64,000 nucleotides of DNA from Epiperipatus broadwayi (GCA_028023455.1 JAQFVV010012405.1:8659291-8723290); one strand, 5' to 3'. Shown: positions 24,031 to 36,538, counted from the first letter of the stretch. Notes: generated from the letters alone by a model not told the origin. Numbers and translations: made by a program.

Positions 24031-24202
24031 TAGTAGCGCCACTCAGTGCAAGTCAGAGTAATCCAAGAATCCTCACTGATGAAAGCCGTTAGCTAGAAAC
24101 TAGTCTGGGGATGTTGGATGGGTAGGTACTAGATAGGGTTTTTATACCCAAACCTTCCTGCGTCTATTGATTACTCTGGCTTGCACTGAGTGATGCTACT
24201 AT
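24031..24202. mobile_element. 172-bp TIR element (MITE-like), foldback family
   Basis: Ends are near-perfect 32-bp inverted repeats: TAGTAGCGCCACTCAGTGCA at the left and its complement with three mismatches at the right. The interior GACTAGTCTGGGGATGTTGG-type segment is shared with the long foldback at 56510-56770 and the triple tandem at 34731-35368. A TA dinucleotide at each edge could be the target duplication. No coding capacity. Confidence 0.75.
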
Positions 24203-24429
24203 ATGGAGAGTTTTGCCTTTGTGAAATACTGTGAATCAAAATTTCTTGATTTCTTAGCCTTATTTAGGCTTAACAGTTTTGCCAGATTAAGAGAATGTGT
24301 AGTGATAATTCAACAATAGTATATTTTTTAACACTTTTCTCAGTATAAGCCTCCTGCATCTTTAAAAAAAATCCATATATTATTGAAACTTAAATATTAA
24401 ATAATATATTAAAAATACAATATCAGCAT

Positions 24430-24975
24430 TGTTAAAATTACGGCAATCCTCTGAATAGATACATAGTGATTTCAGATTATTTTGTGCATAAATTAAATAA
24501 TAGACAGTTTTCTTCTTATTTAGAACATCAGTGAACTAAGTCTAAATATCACCAAAGCTAAAAGCAACATTGGTATCATTCTATCTTTTTATGGTTGATT
24601 GATCGGGAAGTGCATTTATGTTTCAATTACATATTGCTAAGCATATTCTGCCTTTATTGTTATAAAGAGATTGCCTTGACAACAATTTGAGATTGTTGAT
24701 TGTTATTGGGATTGTCTAAGTGTTGACTGGTTACTAATGATTATTGTTACATGGATTAAAACTGATTGTTAATTTGATATTTGGATTAGTAAAAACTGGG
24801 GCATTGCCGTGATCCTTTGATAGTTGAATAGTGATTTTCAGATTGTTTATTCTGTATATAAATTAAAATAATAGACCAATTTCTCTTGATTTAAAACACC
24901 AATGAATTGAGCTTCAGTATGAACAAATCTAAAGGATAGATTGGTATCATTCTATCTTTTCATGGTTGATTGATG
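24430..24975. repeat. Direct duplication, about 370-bp spacing
   Basis: The segment at about 24441-24602 (ATCCTcTGAATAG... to TGGTATCATTCTATCTTTTT) recurs at about 24809-24972 with substitutions. The repeated landmark TGGTATCATTCTATCTTTT is at 24571 and 24942. Between them, 24655-24745 is a diverged copy of the dispersed sequence at 15558-15650. Confidence 0.75.
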
Positions 24976-27021
24976 TTTACATTGGACACAATATACATTT
25001 ATTACATATTTTTTATATTACATTTATATCTGTAAAGCATTTACTTTATATTTGTAAAGCACCTTTACAGTAATCAAAAAAAAAATTAATTAATTAGTTG
25101 TTTTTTTTTAAACTGAATTTTTTTTTAATAAAATGCAGATAAGTTTATTTAGTGATTATTTTTCTTTTTTTGCTTATTTCTAATAATATACAAATTTTAC
25201 AGCTAGAGATATTTTAACTAGTTTATTTAGGTATTTGATGAATTTGATAAGCAGCACAATTGTAATTATAAAAAAAAGATATTATTGAACAATGGTTTTG
25301 ATATTTCATCTCGGTTGCATTAAGTTGAGAGAGTATAAAAGATTGTTTCAAATATTAGAGTAAGTTATTAGTCAAACAAATTCATATAAATCATTTTTGC
25401 AAGTAAAGTTAGCAGCAAGTAAAATTCCACTCAGCAATTTAACAAATAACTACTGTGAAATAAAAAGATCTTATTGATACACATTAAAGCAGTGTGGAAA
25501 AGCTTTATTATGACCCAATAAGCACTGAAATGTGAAGCTAGATTGACCATTTGTATCAGTTGTGACCGATCCTAATGAGATATAGCCTGGTGGATATTCC
25601 TTAGTATTATTTCTATATTTTATACCTGTCTTCCACATTTGCAATGTGACTAATTGAATATAAAGTATCAACTTTTAAAATCTCCATTTGAAATGGAAGT
25701 TTAATAGAATTTGTACCGGTGAAAAGATAAATAATCTTAAAGCAAGAAAAAGAAATTTCTCAATTTTTCATTGCTCTTCAGAAAACAAGAACTGGAAAGA
25801 ATTTCAAACTTTTAAAAACAATTTATTGTGGGTGATAAGAAGTTTGAATAAATCCACAACATTTAAAAAGTTCTACCTTACCCAAAATGAAATCCAACCA
25901 CTAAACAGCCTAGATGAGAACATTTATATTTATTTGTTTTAGTCAAGGGTATCATTGATTCTAATTATATTGTTTATGTATACAATATTTATTGTTTTAT
26001 CTATATTTTAAATATATATATTTTCTTTCTCTCTTTTGTTTTTAATGGGATTAGAATTTGGCTATTCAATTTCATGAGAGAATGAAGAAAGGTCTATTAC
26101 GATTATCCACAATTTTTTTTTTTTATCTTTATGTAAAATTAATATATTAATACAGAAAATCTTCATGATAAAATATAAGAAGATTTTCTACGCGAATTTT
26201 TTTTAGATGACTCATGTTAAATTAGAAATGTTTTAGTTTCAGAATTAATATTTTAAATGTAAATATTGATTATGTGCTAGTATCATTGATTAAGTATTTA
26301 TTCTGAAGAAATGCTCCTTTTGTTTCATGTTCAAACTCTATTTCATTGAATTGCCTTTTTAATTTTACATTTCTTTATTCTCAATTCTATGCTCTTCTTA
26401 AAGTATCCAATATTATTGAACATATGTGGCAATCAGATATTAAGTTCTAAGATTAGTGAACGGCTTTACAAGACATAATGGTATGAATGAGATTATGGTA
26501 AATCAGTTGTGTGATGTCATAATTTCATAATGAAGTTTATAGATAGTGCTTGTATGGTATCATAATAAATTCAAGTCAACATCATCAAGGATGACAGCTA
26601 GAGAGATGCTTTAAGGATTTAGCTTTTCACACATATATAATTGGAGAGTGATATATTTTTTATTTAGGCTTATGAATCTACAGTTAAGATCACCTAGTGA
26701 GTATAGTGATCATCATTTGTCTTATGATAAGTTATTAAAGTGGTGAGAAAGAAATCAATAAGATGTACTTTAGATTTTAAGTCTAATAGATTTTGAGTAT
26801 AGTAGAATTATTTCTTTATTTCTATCTAATATCTATATCTTCTTTCAATCCAGCTACCTTTGATGGGTAAAATTGGGGCAATCATAAATAAAATATACAT
26901 CTCCATCTGGCCAATTTCTTTTTCACTCTTACATGTTTTTAATTACATTTGCTGCAACAATTTAAGGGTGATGTACCCTGGATATTATTATTATTTATTT
27001 TGCAATAGTCTCTATATTTAG
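24976..27021. other. Intronic sequence, nothing identified
   Basis: AT-rich, with short unsupported frames near 25471-25671 and 25688-25942. No mobile-element motif was recognised. Confidence 0.5.
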
Positions 27022-27383
27022 TTATTCTCAATATAAATATCTAACATGTATATAAATATTATACATAGTAAAAAAAATTTAAATAAAAAATAAATACTAA
27101 TTCACCAAACGCTTTCGGTACAATATACTACATACATAGAGACTAATTTAAACTAAATGGCTAATATTTCAGTGCATGCTCAATGGGACATTTGTATTAT
27201 GTTGATTAATGATGAATGTCCTATTGGGCATGCACTGGAGTATTAACCGTTCAGTTTAAATTGGGTGCCATGAATCTGGTATACAGTACCGAAAGTGCTT
27301 GATGAATTAGTATTTATTTTTTATTTAAAATGTTTTTACTCTTATGTAATATTTATATATGTGTTGGATATTTACATTTGGAA
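27022..27383. mobile_element. Long palindromic foldback element
   Basis: Two arms of about 170 bp are inverted around a 20-base centre (about 27193-27212). Matching landmarks include AATAAAAAATAAATACTAAT at the left with its exact complement at the right, the CTTTCGGTAC blocks, and CAGTGCATGC against GCATGCACTG. Identity is about 80-85 percent by eye. The arms extend outward into CACATATATAAATATT-like sequence. There is no coding capacity, and no target duplication could be fixed. It lies 360 bp upstream of TBCA exon 2. Confidence 0.85.
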
Positions 27384-27742
27384 CCAGAGTTGGTGATTTA
27401 TTTATTTACTCTCAATATATATAAGTTTATGATATATATAATACAAATGTGCCTAGAAATTACTTGGTAATTTTATTATCTATTCTTAGTAGAGAAAAAG
27501 GAATTGTTGAAGTAAATATTATGTTGTACATGTAAACTCCATTCTTGTTTTTTCAGGACTGAATAGATACTCAGCCATTTAATGCTGTCTTTCACTTATG
27601 TGATTTGCAATGAGACATTATATATATATATTTTAAAAACCATTTGAGATATTGAAATTAATATTTTGTTTAATTCAAACAGAAGATAGTTTAATAATAG
27701 TATATAGTTAATAATAAAATCTTTTTTTTTTTTAATATTCAG

Positions 27743-27848
27743 GCTGGCTAAGGAAAAAGCTTTGTATGAGAAAGAAGCTGAGGACCAAAGAGCTCGGGTT
27801 CTGAAAATGAAAGAAGAGGGTAAAGATGAGTATGAGATCAAGAAACAA
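27743..27848 (+). CDS. TBCA: Tubulin-binding cofactor A, exon 2
   Basis: 106 bases between ttaatattcag and gtaggt. With the AG from exon 1 it reads R, then LAKEKALYEKEAEDQRARVL and KMKEEGKDEYEIKKQ. This aligns without gaps to the known TBCA segment (LxKEKxxYEKEA ... YDIKKQ). The donor falls in phase 0 after the Gln, a boundary used in other animals. Exons 1 and 2 supply the first 52 residues, about half of a protein that is usually near 108. The sequence is strongly helical and charged, as expected for the coiled-coil-like TBCA bundle. The remaining half (AEILxESRMM-like onwards) was not found to position 64000. Confidence 0.92.
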
Positions 27849-28342
27849 GTAGGTGTTTTCTATAATCTCTAGCAAAACAAATCATTTTTTTAAAAATAAC
27901 TTTCATTTTTGTATATCTGTCTTAAATTTAATACTCAATGATCCCTCAATATGGAATGTATATATGAAAAGTATAATAAAAAGATGCATAGTATTGCAAA
28001 TACTCTGGTCATCATAGTGTTATCTTAAAGTGACTGCTGTGAAAGTGATAGGATACCCCTGGTTTATCATTGGTAATATATGTCATTACTATATACCTTA
28101 GCATAATGGTTTTGAATTTTATGAATATATTTCCAAAAAGGACTGTTACTGGAAAGAGTCTGAACTAATAAAAGCGATCTCCATTTCTTTTTGAGTATTA
28201 ATATCACTTTTCATTTATTGGAAAATAAATTTTTAGTTTTAGACTTTTTGAATATCTATGATCATTATATTTACTGATCCATTAATTTATGGGCTTTAAA
28301 AAAATTGTGGTTAATTGACAAGTTTAACACATACTGTTTATT

Positions 28343-28425
28343 TTATACCATCATCATTATCATTTTTAACCATTATCGATCCACTACAGGATGAAGGCCT
28401 CTCTGAGTTCAATCCATCTTTATAT
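28343..28425 (-). mobile_element. RTE LINE 3'-end fragment
   Basis: ACCATCATCATTATCATTTT followed by AACCATTATCGATCCACTAC and AGGATGAAGGCCTCTCTGAG. This is the 3' end and CAT-rich tail of the RTE family, truncated after about 80 bp. Confidence 0.85.
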
Positions 28426-28651
28426 TTATGTTGTATTGGTTACATGTATGATATCTTTAGCAATTATGATTTAGCATTGAAGTGCTAAAGATTCTTGAAT
28501 TAAAAATCAAGCTAACTTCTTTTGCATGAATGTCATATGACCTTTTGAGCTGTTAATTATTTTTATTTTAATAAATAAAAAACAAACTGATTTATATTGA
28601 ATGCTTTTATATTAACTTACCCTGTGGGATAATTTTTAACAATGAAAAAAA

Positions 28652-28750
28652 AAATCTGTTCCCCGTTACAATTCGAACTCCCCCCACCTTTATCCTTCCC
28701 AAGAAAACTTAACAACTGAGCCAATGGAAATATTATGTCTGTTAAGTAAA
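28652..28750 (-). mobile_element. Candidate tRNA-derived SINE, second family
   Basis: On the minus strand the sequence has an A-box-like TGGCTCAGTTGTTAAG and a B-box-like GAGTTCGAATTGT about 40 bases later. A GGGGAACAG and an oligo-T end follow. Spacing suits a RNA polymerase III promoter. It is unrelated to the glycine-derived family. No target duplication was found. About 28751-31096 holds AT-rich sequence and homopolymers with nothing identified. Confidence 0.45.
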
Positions 28751-31096
28751 ATTTTGTTAATGTTTCCATTTAATCCATACCTACTTAATTAAAAGTAAAT
28801 ATTTTCTATTAAAGTCTGAATTATTCTCTTGAAATAATTAATATTTCATAAATATTTTGTGGGAAAAAATTGTGAAAAAATGTTAGAGAATTAATTCAAA
28901 AGCCAATACATAAATATTTTTATATAGTTGATGATCACATGATATTTAAATTTAGAATTCATTTGTTAGAGGATGTATTTTTATTTTCACGTCTTATTAT
29001 TAAATTATAATTTTTGTTATATTTTTTTTGTTTTAACCATTTTTTTAATAATAATATATAAATATAATAAAATGGAAAAAAATAATATGTAAAAAGAAAC
29101 TTTTTTTACACATGCTTTTATTGTTAAATAAAACACCCCCCCTCCCCAGAAATTAATTATAAAATGACTGCTATAATTAAGAAAAGTTTAAATAATTTAT
29201 TAATCCAACATCCTTACAAGAATAGAAAAACTTTTGGGTTTTTTCATAGTACTAATATTGTTTTTTCTATAGATTAGTTTATTCAAATGAGTTACGATTT
29301 AATTCAGAATCCATCAAATTCTGTTTTTATAAGGGAGATGATATATTTTTGTAAATAACAAACCATGTAGAAGATTAGTTTTAAATCATAAAGAGCAGTA
29401 AAATTAATACAACAAATTAGGGATTATTATAGAATATGTTCAAAGCAACTATACGAAAATCTTAATTAAAATCTTCAGTATAATTCTTATTTGCTTGTAT
29501 ACATTTTTGTTCTATAAAGATTTACCTATATAAAATAAAATAATATTTATAAAGAAAATTTTATCATTAATTCATGAACATAAAAATTGCTTTAAAAAAT
29601 ATGTAAATATAATTAATTATTATGCAACATATGCATAATAATTAAATTTTATTTACTGTCACAATTTTCTGCACCATTTATCACTATAGCTATGAATATG
29701 AGGCAACACGCCTCGAAAGCGCTTAGCCATTTAACTTTTGTATAGACTTATAAGAATAATTATTGTAGCTTCTCTTTCCAGCACCTCACATGCTTCTAAT
29801 TTTATTACTGTCATAGTGAAAATGAGAAAATGAAAAATTGTAGCTTCTCAGTAAAATTTATTTTGCACAAATTTTATTTTAGTTAGATATTTTTATTTGA
29901 CTTTTAACACCAGAATATTTCTACTTTTTAATACCAAATGGTAATCGAAACTATACCCTTTTGGAAAAGTGGGGATGCTATTGTACAAATCAATTATCAT
30001 GATTATTTCACTGATGATACAAACTATGACTGATTGTTGTATTTTTCTATTGGACTACTTCCATCATCTAATATGAGAAAAAATTAACATTTAAATATTC
30101 CAAATACATTCAACTGTTAGTAATAGCTCATCAAATAGGTTAGTGTATGCATATACTAAAGACATTCAGTACTCAAATTAGATTATGGAAATAGTCCAAT
30201 ATAAAAATACAACTAAAACACCACCATCACAAACCTTCAGGAAAACACAATGACTGACTGTTGTTCACACATTCAAACAAAAGACAAATCTTCAGATTTA
30301 TTTAAATACAAATTTTAAGAATTTTTTTTTTTAAATTAAAAGTAATTTTTTAGAGAAATAAGTGGGAATGTGTTATTTAGATTTAAAATTAAATGATTTT
30401 AAAAAGGCAACTGTATTGTAATGTTATATCAAAATAAATCATAAAATAATTGAATTTTTCCTGACAGAGTCAGATCAAATCTAATAGAATAAAAAGTGAA
30501 ATGACATTTTTAAAAAATCATGTAGAATCTGTTATTGAATATCATCTTCATAATTACTTTATATTTGTTAATGTTTCTACTTTTATAATGCTTAATTTTT
30601 TTAAATGAAACTACAAGCTAGAAATTTCAATTTAAGATAAAAGTGTTATGGAATGATCTCGGAGGAAGATTGTTGGATTGTTGAATCTGTCAGCTACTTT
30701 GGAAGTTTCAAAATAATTTTATATTTGCATTGCGTTAAGTGCATAGAAGAATGTATTGTTATTGTTTGTTTATATTATTTTAATTCATGTATATTAAATT
30801 TTCTGTCTCATGGGAGCCGGGTAACTGTTTAGTAAAATACTGTTGCCAAATTATATCATTTGATGGTCTGCAAAAATTTGCTACCGCTTACAGAATTTGT
30901 TCTCTAGTGCTTGAAAACAATCAAAATTATTTATACAACAACTTCATTGAAAGCCAAGATGTCTAAATATTATTGATGTGTTTTTTCTACTATATAAATT
31001 ATTTTAATTGTCTTTTATATGTATAAACAAAAAATCATTATTTTGACATTTATAAATATAAATATTATAAATTTTATTAAACGCACATTATTATAT

Positions 31097-31203
31097 TAAG
31101 TAATATTTACTAAGACTGTACCTTAGGAATAAGCGTCTGAAAAATTCAAAGGTAGGGACCTCTACAGGTCTTAAACACAAGCTTACGCTATAGTAAATAT
31201 TAA
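31097..31203. repeat. Short dispersed repeat with terminal inverted motif, copy 1
   Basis: Bounded by TAATATTTACTA at the left and TAGTAAATATTA at the right. It contains GTAGGGACCTCTACAGGTCT, whose GACCTcTAcAGGTC core is itself palindromic. A copy in opposite orientation is at 42641-42736. MITE-like size and ends. Confidence 0.65.
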
Positions 31204-31515
31204 ATATAAATATTATGTTTGAATAAATAAATAGTTAAATTTTATTTAACATTTTGTTTTATTATAAAGGTAAGTTTTTAATCATAAGTATAAGAAGATT
31301 TTGTAAAGTTGTGTTATGTTATTAATAATTTAAAAAATCATAGCATCTTCGCTAAAGAAGTTAGAATTATCAAGAAAAATATTGAAGTTTTGCAACCAAG
31401 CAACACTCCTTGATTACCATTGATAGTAGTTGGCTGTAGTTTGACACCTGTTCATACATTTAACAACTTAAAACTATTAGTACAGGGAGTCCACCATATC
31501 CAAGATTTTCTAATC

Positions 31516-34255
31516 TAGAGGTTCCCAACTCTGTGCTCATAAACTGATTTATGTGCATCCTATTTGGCAACCACAGAAAAATTTTATTTAGATTTCATTT
31601 TAACCAGTCATCAGAAACCAAGAAATCTGACAACAACCAAACAATGAAAAAAGGAGAGCATCACTAATATCGTTAAGCAGAGCAATACAAGATAACTGTT
31701 GGTATTTAATAACGTAATATAAAAAACAAAATGAACAATACCATTTTCATGCCAACAAGAGTTTATGCCACAGCTACGTATTGCGACAACTACGCAATCT
31801 CTGACTCTATGTGAACTGATGTATGGTTTGCTTTGACTGTATTCTCAGGGGTCATGGGTAAGATTAATTTGCTCCATATTCACATTGCTCTCTCACTATT
31901 TTTGGATTATGTTACACGTGCACTGTGCAAATTAGATTTTTTTTATATTTAAATATATAAAAAAATAATAAATCAAGTAGAAAATAATCAATCTATTATT
32001 TTAACACTGCCTAGTAGGAATCATATTGTTTTGTTAATTTTAAAGATAAATATATTAGCTTATTGTGTGGTAGTAAGATTGCAATACCAAGCAAACATAA
32101 TGTTGAATGTCACTTCAAGACAAGTCATGTCACATTTGATATGCATTATCCTCTGAAATCTGAAGTAAGGAAGAAAAAAATAACTCAGTTAAAGTCAAAC
32201 TTATCTGCCCAACAGTCGGTATTCACTAGGCAAATGGAAAAATCTAAAAATGCTACCATTGCTTCTTTGAAAATTTCTCACATGCTAACAAAGAAGAAAA
32301 AGCCATTCCAGGATGTGAATTGTACTGACTGTTTATTTGTGAGATTTTTTAACAAACATGAGATTATATTAGCAATATAAGACTTACAGTTGTCAAATAA
32401 CACGTTTTCAAAAAAAAAAATATATACATGCAGTTTCATTGAAGGATTAAGAGTGACTTGGAAATATGTGAATAGTTTTTATTACAATTTAAAAAGTCAA
32501 CAGACATATCAGACACCGTGCAGATAGTAATTACGGTGAGGATGGTATTTAGTATTTTCACTATGAAAGATGAGCTACTGAAAATATTATTAATGAAAGG
32601 ATGAACAATGAGTGAGGTTATTTATAGGTTCGCAACATATGCTAAATCAATAAATATGCCATTAACCACTGATAGTGCACAAGTAATGATTGGTAATATT
32701 AGTGGATTTACTGCCCTTTGCAAGAAAGGTGAATCATTTACAATCTTTATGTTCTACCACTGTATTATTCATCAAGAAGCTTTGTGTGGTAGAATATTGC
32801 CGTCCGTACATGCGATGAAAGTAGTTACAAAAATAATCAATTTTAGATGAGCAGCTCTTTTGCAGCATCTTTTCAAGACCCTATTAGCATTTGGTGAAGT
32901 TAATCTCATCCTGTGTACCGAAGTACATTGGCTCATTAAAGATAAAGTTCTTACAAGAGTTGTAAGTTTGATAGATGAAATTAAAAAAAAAAAATTATTG
33001 CAAAAATTAAAAATATGATGAACTTACAGATTTTTGCTGGCTGGTTGATTTAGGCGTAAATTTCGAGTTGCAGGGAAAAGATGAACATATAGCAAAAATA
33101 GTCTGCAAATTTATTTAAAGCAAAACTGGTTTTGTGAACATCATATTTACTGATAAAGTCTCTTGTGCATTTTTCATATATAAAGAAAACAATAATTGAC
33201 AGGGAATTTAACTTGTCATTCTTTGTTAAACACCATGCTTCAGGAATCATTTGAGAAATGATTTCAACAGTTTACTGTCATCGAGTCCATGGTTATTCTT
33301 TTTTATCATTCCTTTTACTTATTAAGTAAATATAAAAGTAAATATAATAGAAGTAGTTGCATACATTGCAGAAGTTGTTCTATTAAGGACAAAACTTGAG
33401 GTAGAAATTTGGAACTTCAGCATAATATTGTGCTAAAATCCTATATATCAGATGAGAACTTTTGGAATCTAGTTGACAGAGAAAAGTTTCCATTCTTAAA
33501 AAGAGCAGCACAGAAGATAAAATTATTTTTCAGTTCCACATACCTGTGTAAATTCTTTTTTTCAACCATGAATATTATAAAATCACAGTACAGATTTTGA
33601 TTCATCGATGAGCATTTTGATGATTGTTATGAACTGGGATATCATCATACTGTGTCCTAATTATGAAGCCTTGGTTAATGAAATGCAGTGCCAAAGATTG
33701 CACTGACAATTAATGATGAGAATGATATGTTTGTTATTATATTTAATAATTTCTTTATTGTTATTATTATAACATATTTTCTGTTAAATTTGTAATTTAA
33801 ACAAAATTAAAAGTATTTAAACAAAATTAAAAGTATTTTTTCAAAACCTAATTTTCTTTTAATAATACCTATGTAAAAGGAAACCTTAAAAATCATCAAT
33901 TATTTTGCTTAAATTTATAATAGAAAAAACAATAGTGGTAGTTTGGGGGGGACGGGGGAGAAAATAAAAAATATAACCAAATATTTTAATACAACTTTAA
34001 ATTTTGTATTACTAACAGCACCTGAAGACTTGTTTAGAACCTAATTATTGCTGGTATAATTTAGAAACTAAAAAGTAACTTTATCAATATTATGAAAAAA
34101 TAAGACAAAAATACTTTTTAATTCTTCTAGCTTGTATATTATTAACAATGTTCTATATAAACATGCTACAAATTTGCTTTAAAAAAACATTATGCTTACT
34201 GATTTATCAGTATTTTAGAATGTGCTCTAGGGTACAAAAAGGTTGGAAACCCCTG
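31516..34255 (+). mobile_element. hAT-superfamily DNA transposon (decayed, full length)
   Basis: Left end TAGAGGTTCCCAACTCTGTG and right end, read inward, CAGGGGTTTCCAACCTTTTT. Both match the style of hAT terminal repeats. The flanks ttctaatc (31508-31515) and ttctaacc (34256-34263) are an 8-bp target duplication with one mismatch, the length expected for hAT. The 2,740-bp interior encodes a broken transposase on the plus strand. Ends, duplication size and protein agree. Confidence 0.9.
32048..33600 (+). pseudogene. hAT transposase remnant (ZBED5/GTF2IRD2-like branch)
   Basis: Pieces occur in order. 32063-32380 encodes the end of a BED-like zinc finger (NVECHFKTSHVTFD, replacing the usual H-x3-5-H arrangement) and LSAQQSVFTRQMEKSKNATI. 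32608-32850 encodes the catalytic-domain core with PLTTDSAQVMIGNISGFTAL and the diagnostic HCIIHQEALCGRILP. The plus strand near 32870-32980 reads CTEVHWLIKDKVLTRVVSLI. About 33020-33080 matches FCWLVDLGVNFELQGKDEHI. 33409-33600 may hold part of the dimerisation region. Multiple stops and frameshifts separate the pieces, so the transposase is dead. It is a transposon remnant and not a host ZBED gene, because it sits inside matching hAT ends. Confidence 0.85.
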
Positions 34256-34730
34256 TTCTAACCTATATCTTTGGATATGTTTTCATTACACACATCATTA
34301 GCTAAAATTCTAATATAAAATATTATTTGTCATCTATCATTATTTTAATTTCAGCAATACTATCTTGTGAAACAAATTTAAATCTGAATAAAACAGCATA
34401 AGCAAGAGATCAACTTTTTATGTAGGTCTGGATTTCAATATATGTAAGAACTTTTCATCTTATAGGGTCAGAGATCGATCTTAACTTGTGCTTTTTTATT
34501 AAGACTTACCGTTGTTTCACAAAGTAGCACTGCTGAAATTAGTGTAATGATAGATGACAATAATATTATACATAGTACTGTATGTACACACTTTTGATGC
34601 ATAATGTTGCATATTAAGATGTCAACAAGAATCATTAATAAAAAATAAAATACCTTAAATGCACATATAAATTATTTACAGATATATTATTTAAAAATAT
34701 TTCTTTATTGCTAAACCTGTTTTATTATGT

Positions 34731-35368
34731 AGTTATTAAAACAGGCAAAACTCACTATACGTATTGCCACATACTGAAAACTAGAGTAATCACTGGATGC
34801 CAGAAGGCTTGTGCATAAAATCCCCATCTAGTGCCTACTCATCCAATATCCTCAGACTAGTTTTTGGTTTGTGTCCTTCATCAGTGAGGAGCCTTGGATC
34901 TGAGAGCACTGCACCTAGATCTTAGGATCTCACCATTTCTTATGCTCGCTTATAACTGTTATTAAAACAGCCAAAACTCACTATACGTATTGCCACACAC
35001 AGCAAGCTAGAATAATCAATGGATGCCAGAAGGCTTGTACATAAAATCCCCATCTAGTGCCTACTCATCCAATATCCCCAGACTAGTTTCTGGCTCGTGA
35101 GATTTGAGAGCACTGCAGCTAGATCTTAGGATCTCTCACCATTTCTTATGCTTGCTTATAACTGTTACTAAAACAGGAAAAACTCACTATACGTATTGCC
35201 ACACACAGCAGGCTAGAGTAATCAGTGGATGCCAAAAGGCTTGTGCATAAAATCCCCATCTAGTGCTACTCATCCAATATCCCCAGACTAGTGAGGAGCC
35301 TTGGATCTGAGAGCACTGCACCTAGATCTTAGGATCTCTCACCATTTCTTATGCTTGCTTATAATTGT
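34731..35368. repeat. Three tandem copies of a 206-226-bp half-foldback unit
   Basis: Units start at about 34731, 34957 and 35163, each with (T/A)GTTAxTAAAACAG. Then come AAAACTCACTATACGTATTG, GGATGCCAxAAGGCTTGT and CCCCATCTAGTGC-TACTCATCCAATATCC, ending with AGATCTTAGGATCT and CTCACCATTTCTTATGC. The first 120 bp of each unit matches the left half of the foldback at 56510-56770. The third copy has a deletion of the segment after CAGACTAG. Confidence 0.85.
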
Positions 35369-35977
35369 TATTATGTAGTTCTGAATTTTCATTATGTAAT
35401 GGAAACAAATTTTTACAAAACATTTTATTCAAATAAAATTTTCAAGATGATTTAAAATCTTTACAATTTATCAATTAGTTTGAACTCACATTTATAAACA
35501 AAAATTAAAAAAAAAAACATTTACTAATTATCTATAAATTAATAAGCCTAATTGCAGTAATCTGCCCAGTTTTTTTGTCTATTTAGCAGAATTTGGTTCT
35601 AGAAATCTGAAAATTTCACAAAATACCCCATTTATATCAGGGATTTTAAATACATGGTGTTTTATCCATACATGTACTATTTATACTTTGGACAATTAAA
35701 ATTAGATTTTTTTTAAAAAAAAATAGAAGTGAGATGTATAAAAATTTTAACCTTAATATTTTTAAAAATTACATATAAAAATATTTACATATTAAGCTTG
35801 TATCCTTCCCATCCCTTTTCTATGTATTTAAATGGATACTGTCCTATACATGAGGGGTCAGAGTGACTTCTGGTCAACATGGGCTTGACAATAATGTTGG
35901 CATCAGTATGGGATTTGGCTTTCCATCATCAGATTTTCAATGATATTGATGGCTGAAAAGTTGCAAGTTGGAGTGGA
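35369..35977. other. Intronic sequence, nothing identified
   Basis: AT-rich with A and T runs. No motif found. Confidence 0.5.
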
Positions 35978-36110
35978 TTGAAGCCTGTCTATTAAAGTGT
36001 GAAGATTTGCTCTTTATATAAACTGAGCACTGATTATATATGTGTGTGGGAGATGATAATTTGGACCAACTGATAAGTGCTGGTTTAGCATGAAATACGT
36101 ATATTGGTGA
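35978..36110. repeat. Dispersed repeat, direct copy of 44320-44445
   Basis: About 130 bp alignable to 44320-44445. Shared landmarks are GATTGAAGC-TGTC-ATTAAAGT, GAGCACTGATT-TATATATGTGTG and CCAACTGATxAGTGCTGGTT. Immediately followed by the tRNA-like segment below. Confidence 0.7.
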
Positions 36111-36220
36111 TTATTTATCTTTTCTACATGTGTGTCATCATGTATGAGATAGTGGATAGATAGTGGGTGCTTGAAAGTCAGAGTTCAATCCCCTATATTT
36201 AAAATTACATATGTACATTA
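36108..36220 (+). repeat. tRNA-like repeat, copy 1
   Basis: Begins GATTATTTATCTTTTCTACA-TGTGTGT and ends AGTCAGAGTTCAATCCCC, a B-box-like sequence. Shares this layout with 42740-42850. A degraded SINE is the simplest reading. Confidence 0.5.
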
Positions 36221-36538
36221 AGATAAAAATAAAGTTTATAATTTTTTCTTTAATTGATGAAAATGAAGCACAAAAAATATAATTTTTAAGGTATTAAATT
36301 GATTACCTGTAATTTCAAGCATGTTTGCTTGTTAAAGAAATAGCCATGCACTTGTTATATGTGATGTGATGTACTGTGACTTCTCCTTAAACAGAGTCAG
36401 GAATCTCTCAGCAGCTATGCCTAGAGAAACCTGTTAGCCACTTTACCTTCCCATTCCATTGTCCACCCTAAGTTTTCCCATAATCTGCTCCATCCCATTT
36501 CCATAACATAATCTTTGTCAACTCCATGACCTTCATAT

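Larger units (their letters stand above)
1317..27742 (+). other. TBCA intron 1 (26.4 kb)
   Basis: Starts gtggga after exon 1 and ends with a polypyrimidine run and ttaatattcag before exon 2. Both boundaries and the phase-2 junction are consistent with the TBCA protein. The interval is filled with the repeats listed separately. No host exon is recognised inside it. About 1317-2149 holds nothing identifiable beyond AT-rich sequence. Confidence 0.85.

Noticed and set aside
32063-32850. Host ZBED/GTF2IRD2-like gene.
   Set aside because: Several stops and frameshifts, and the reading lies between matching hAT ends with an 8-bp duplication.
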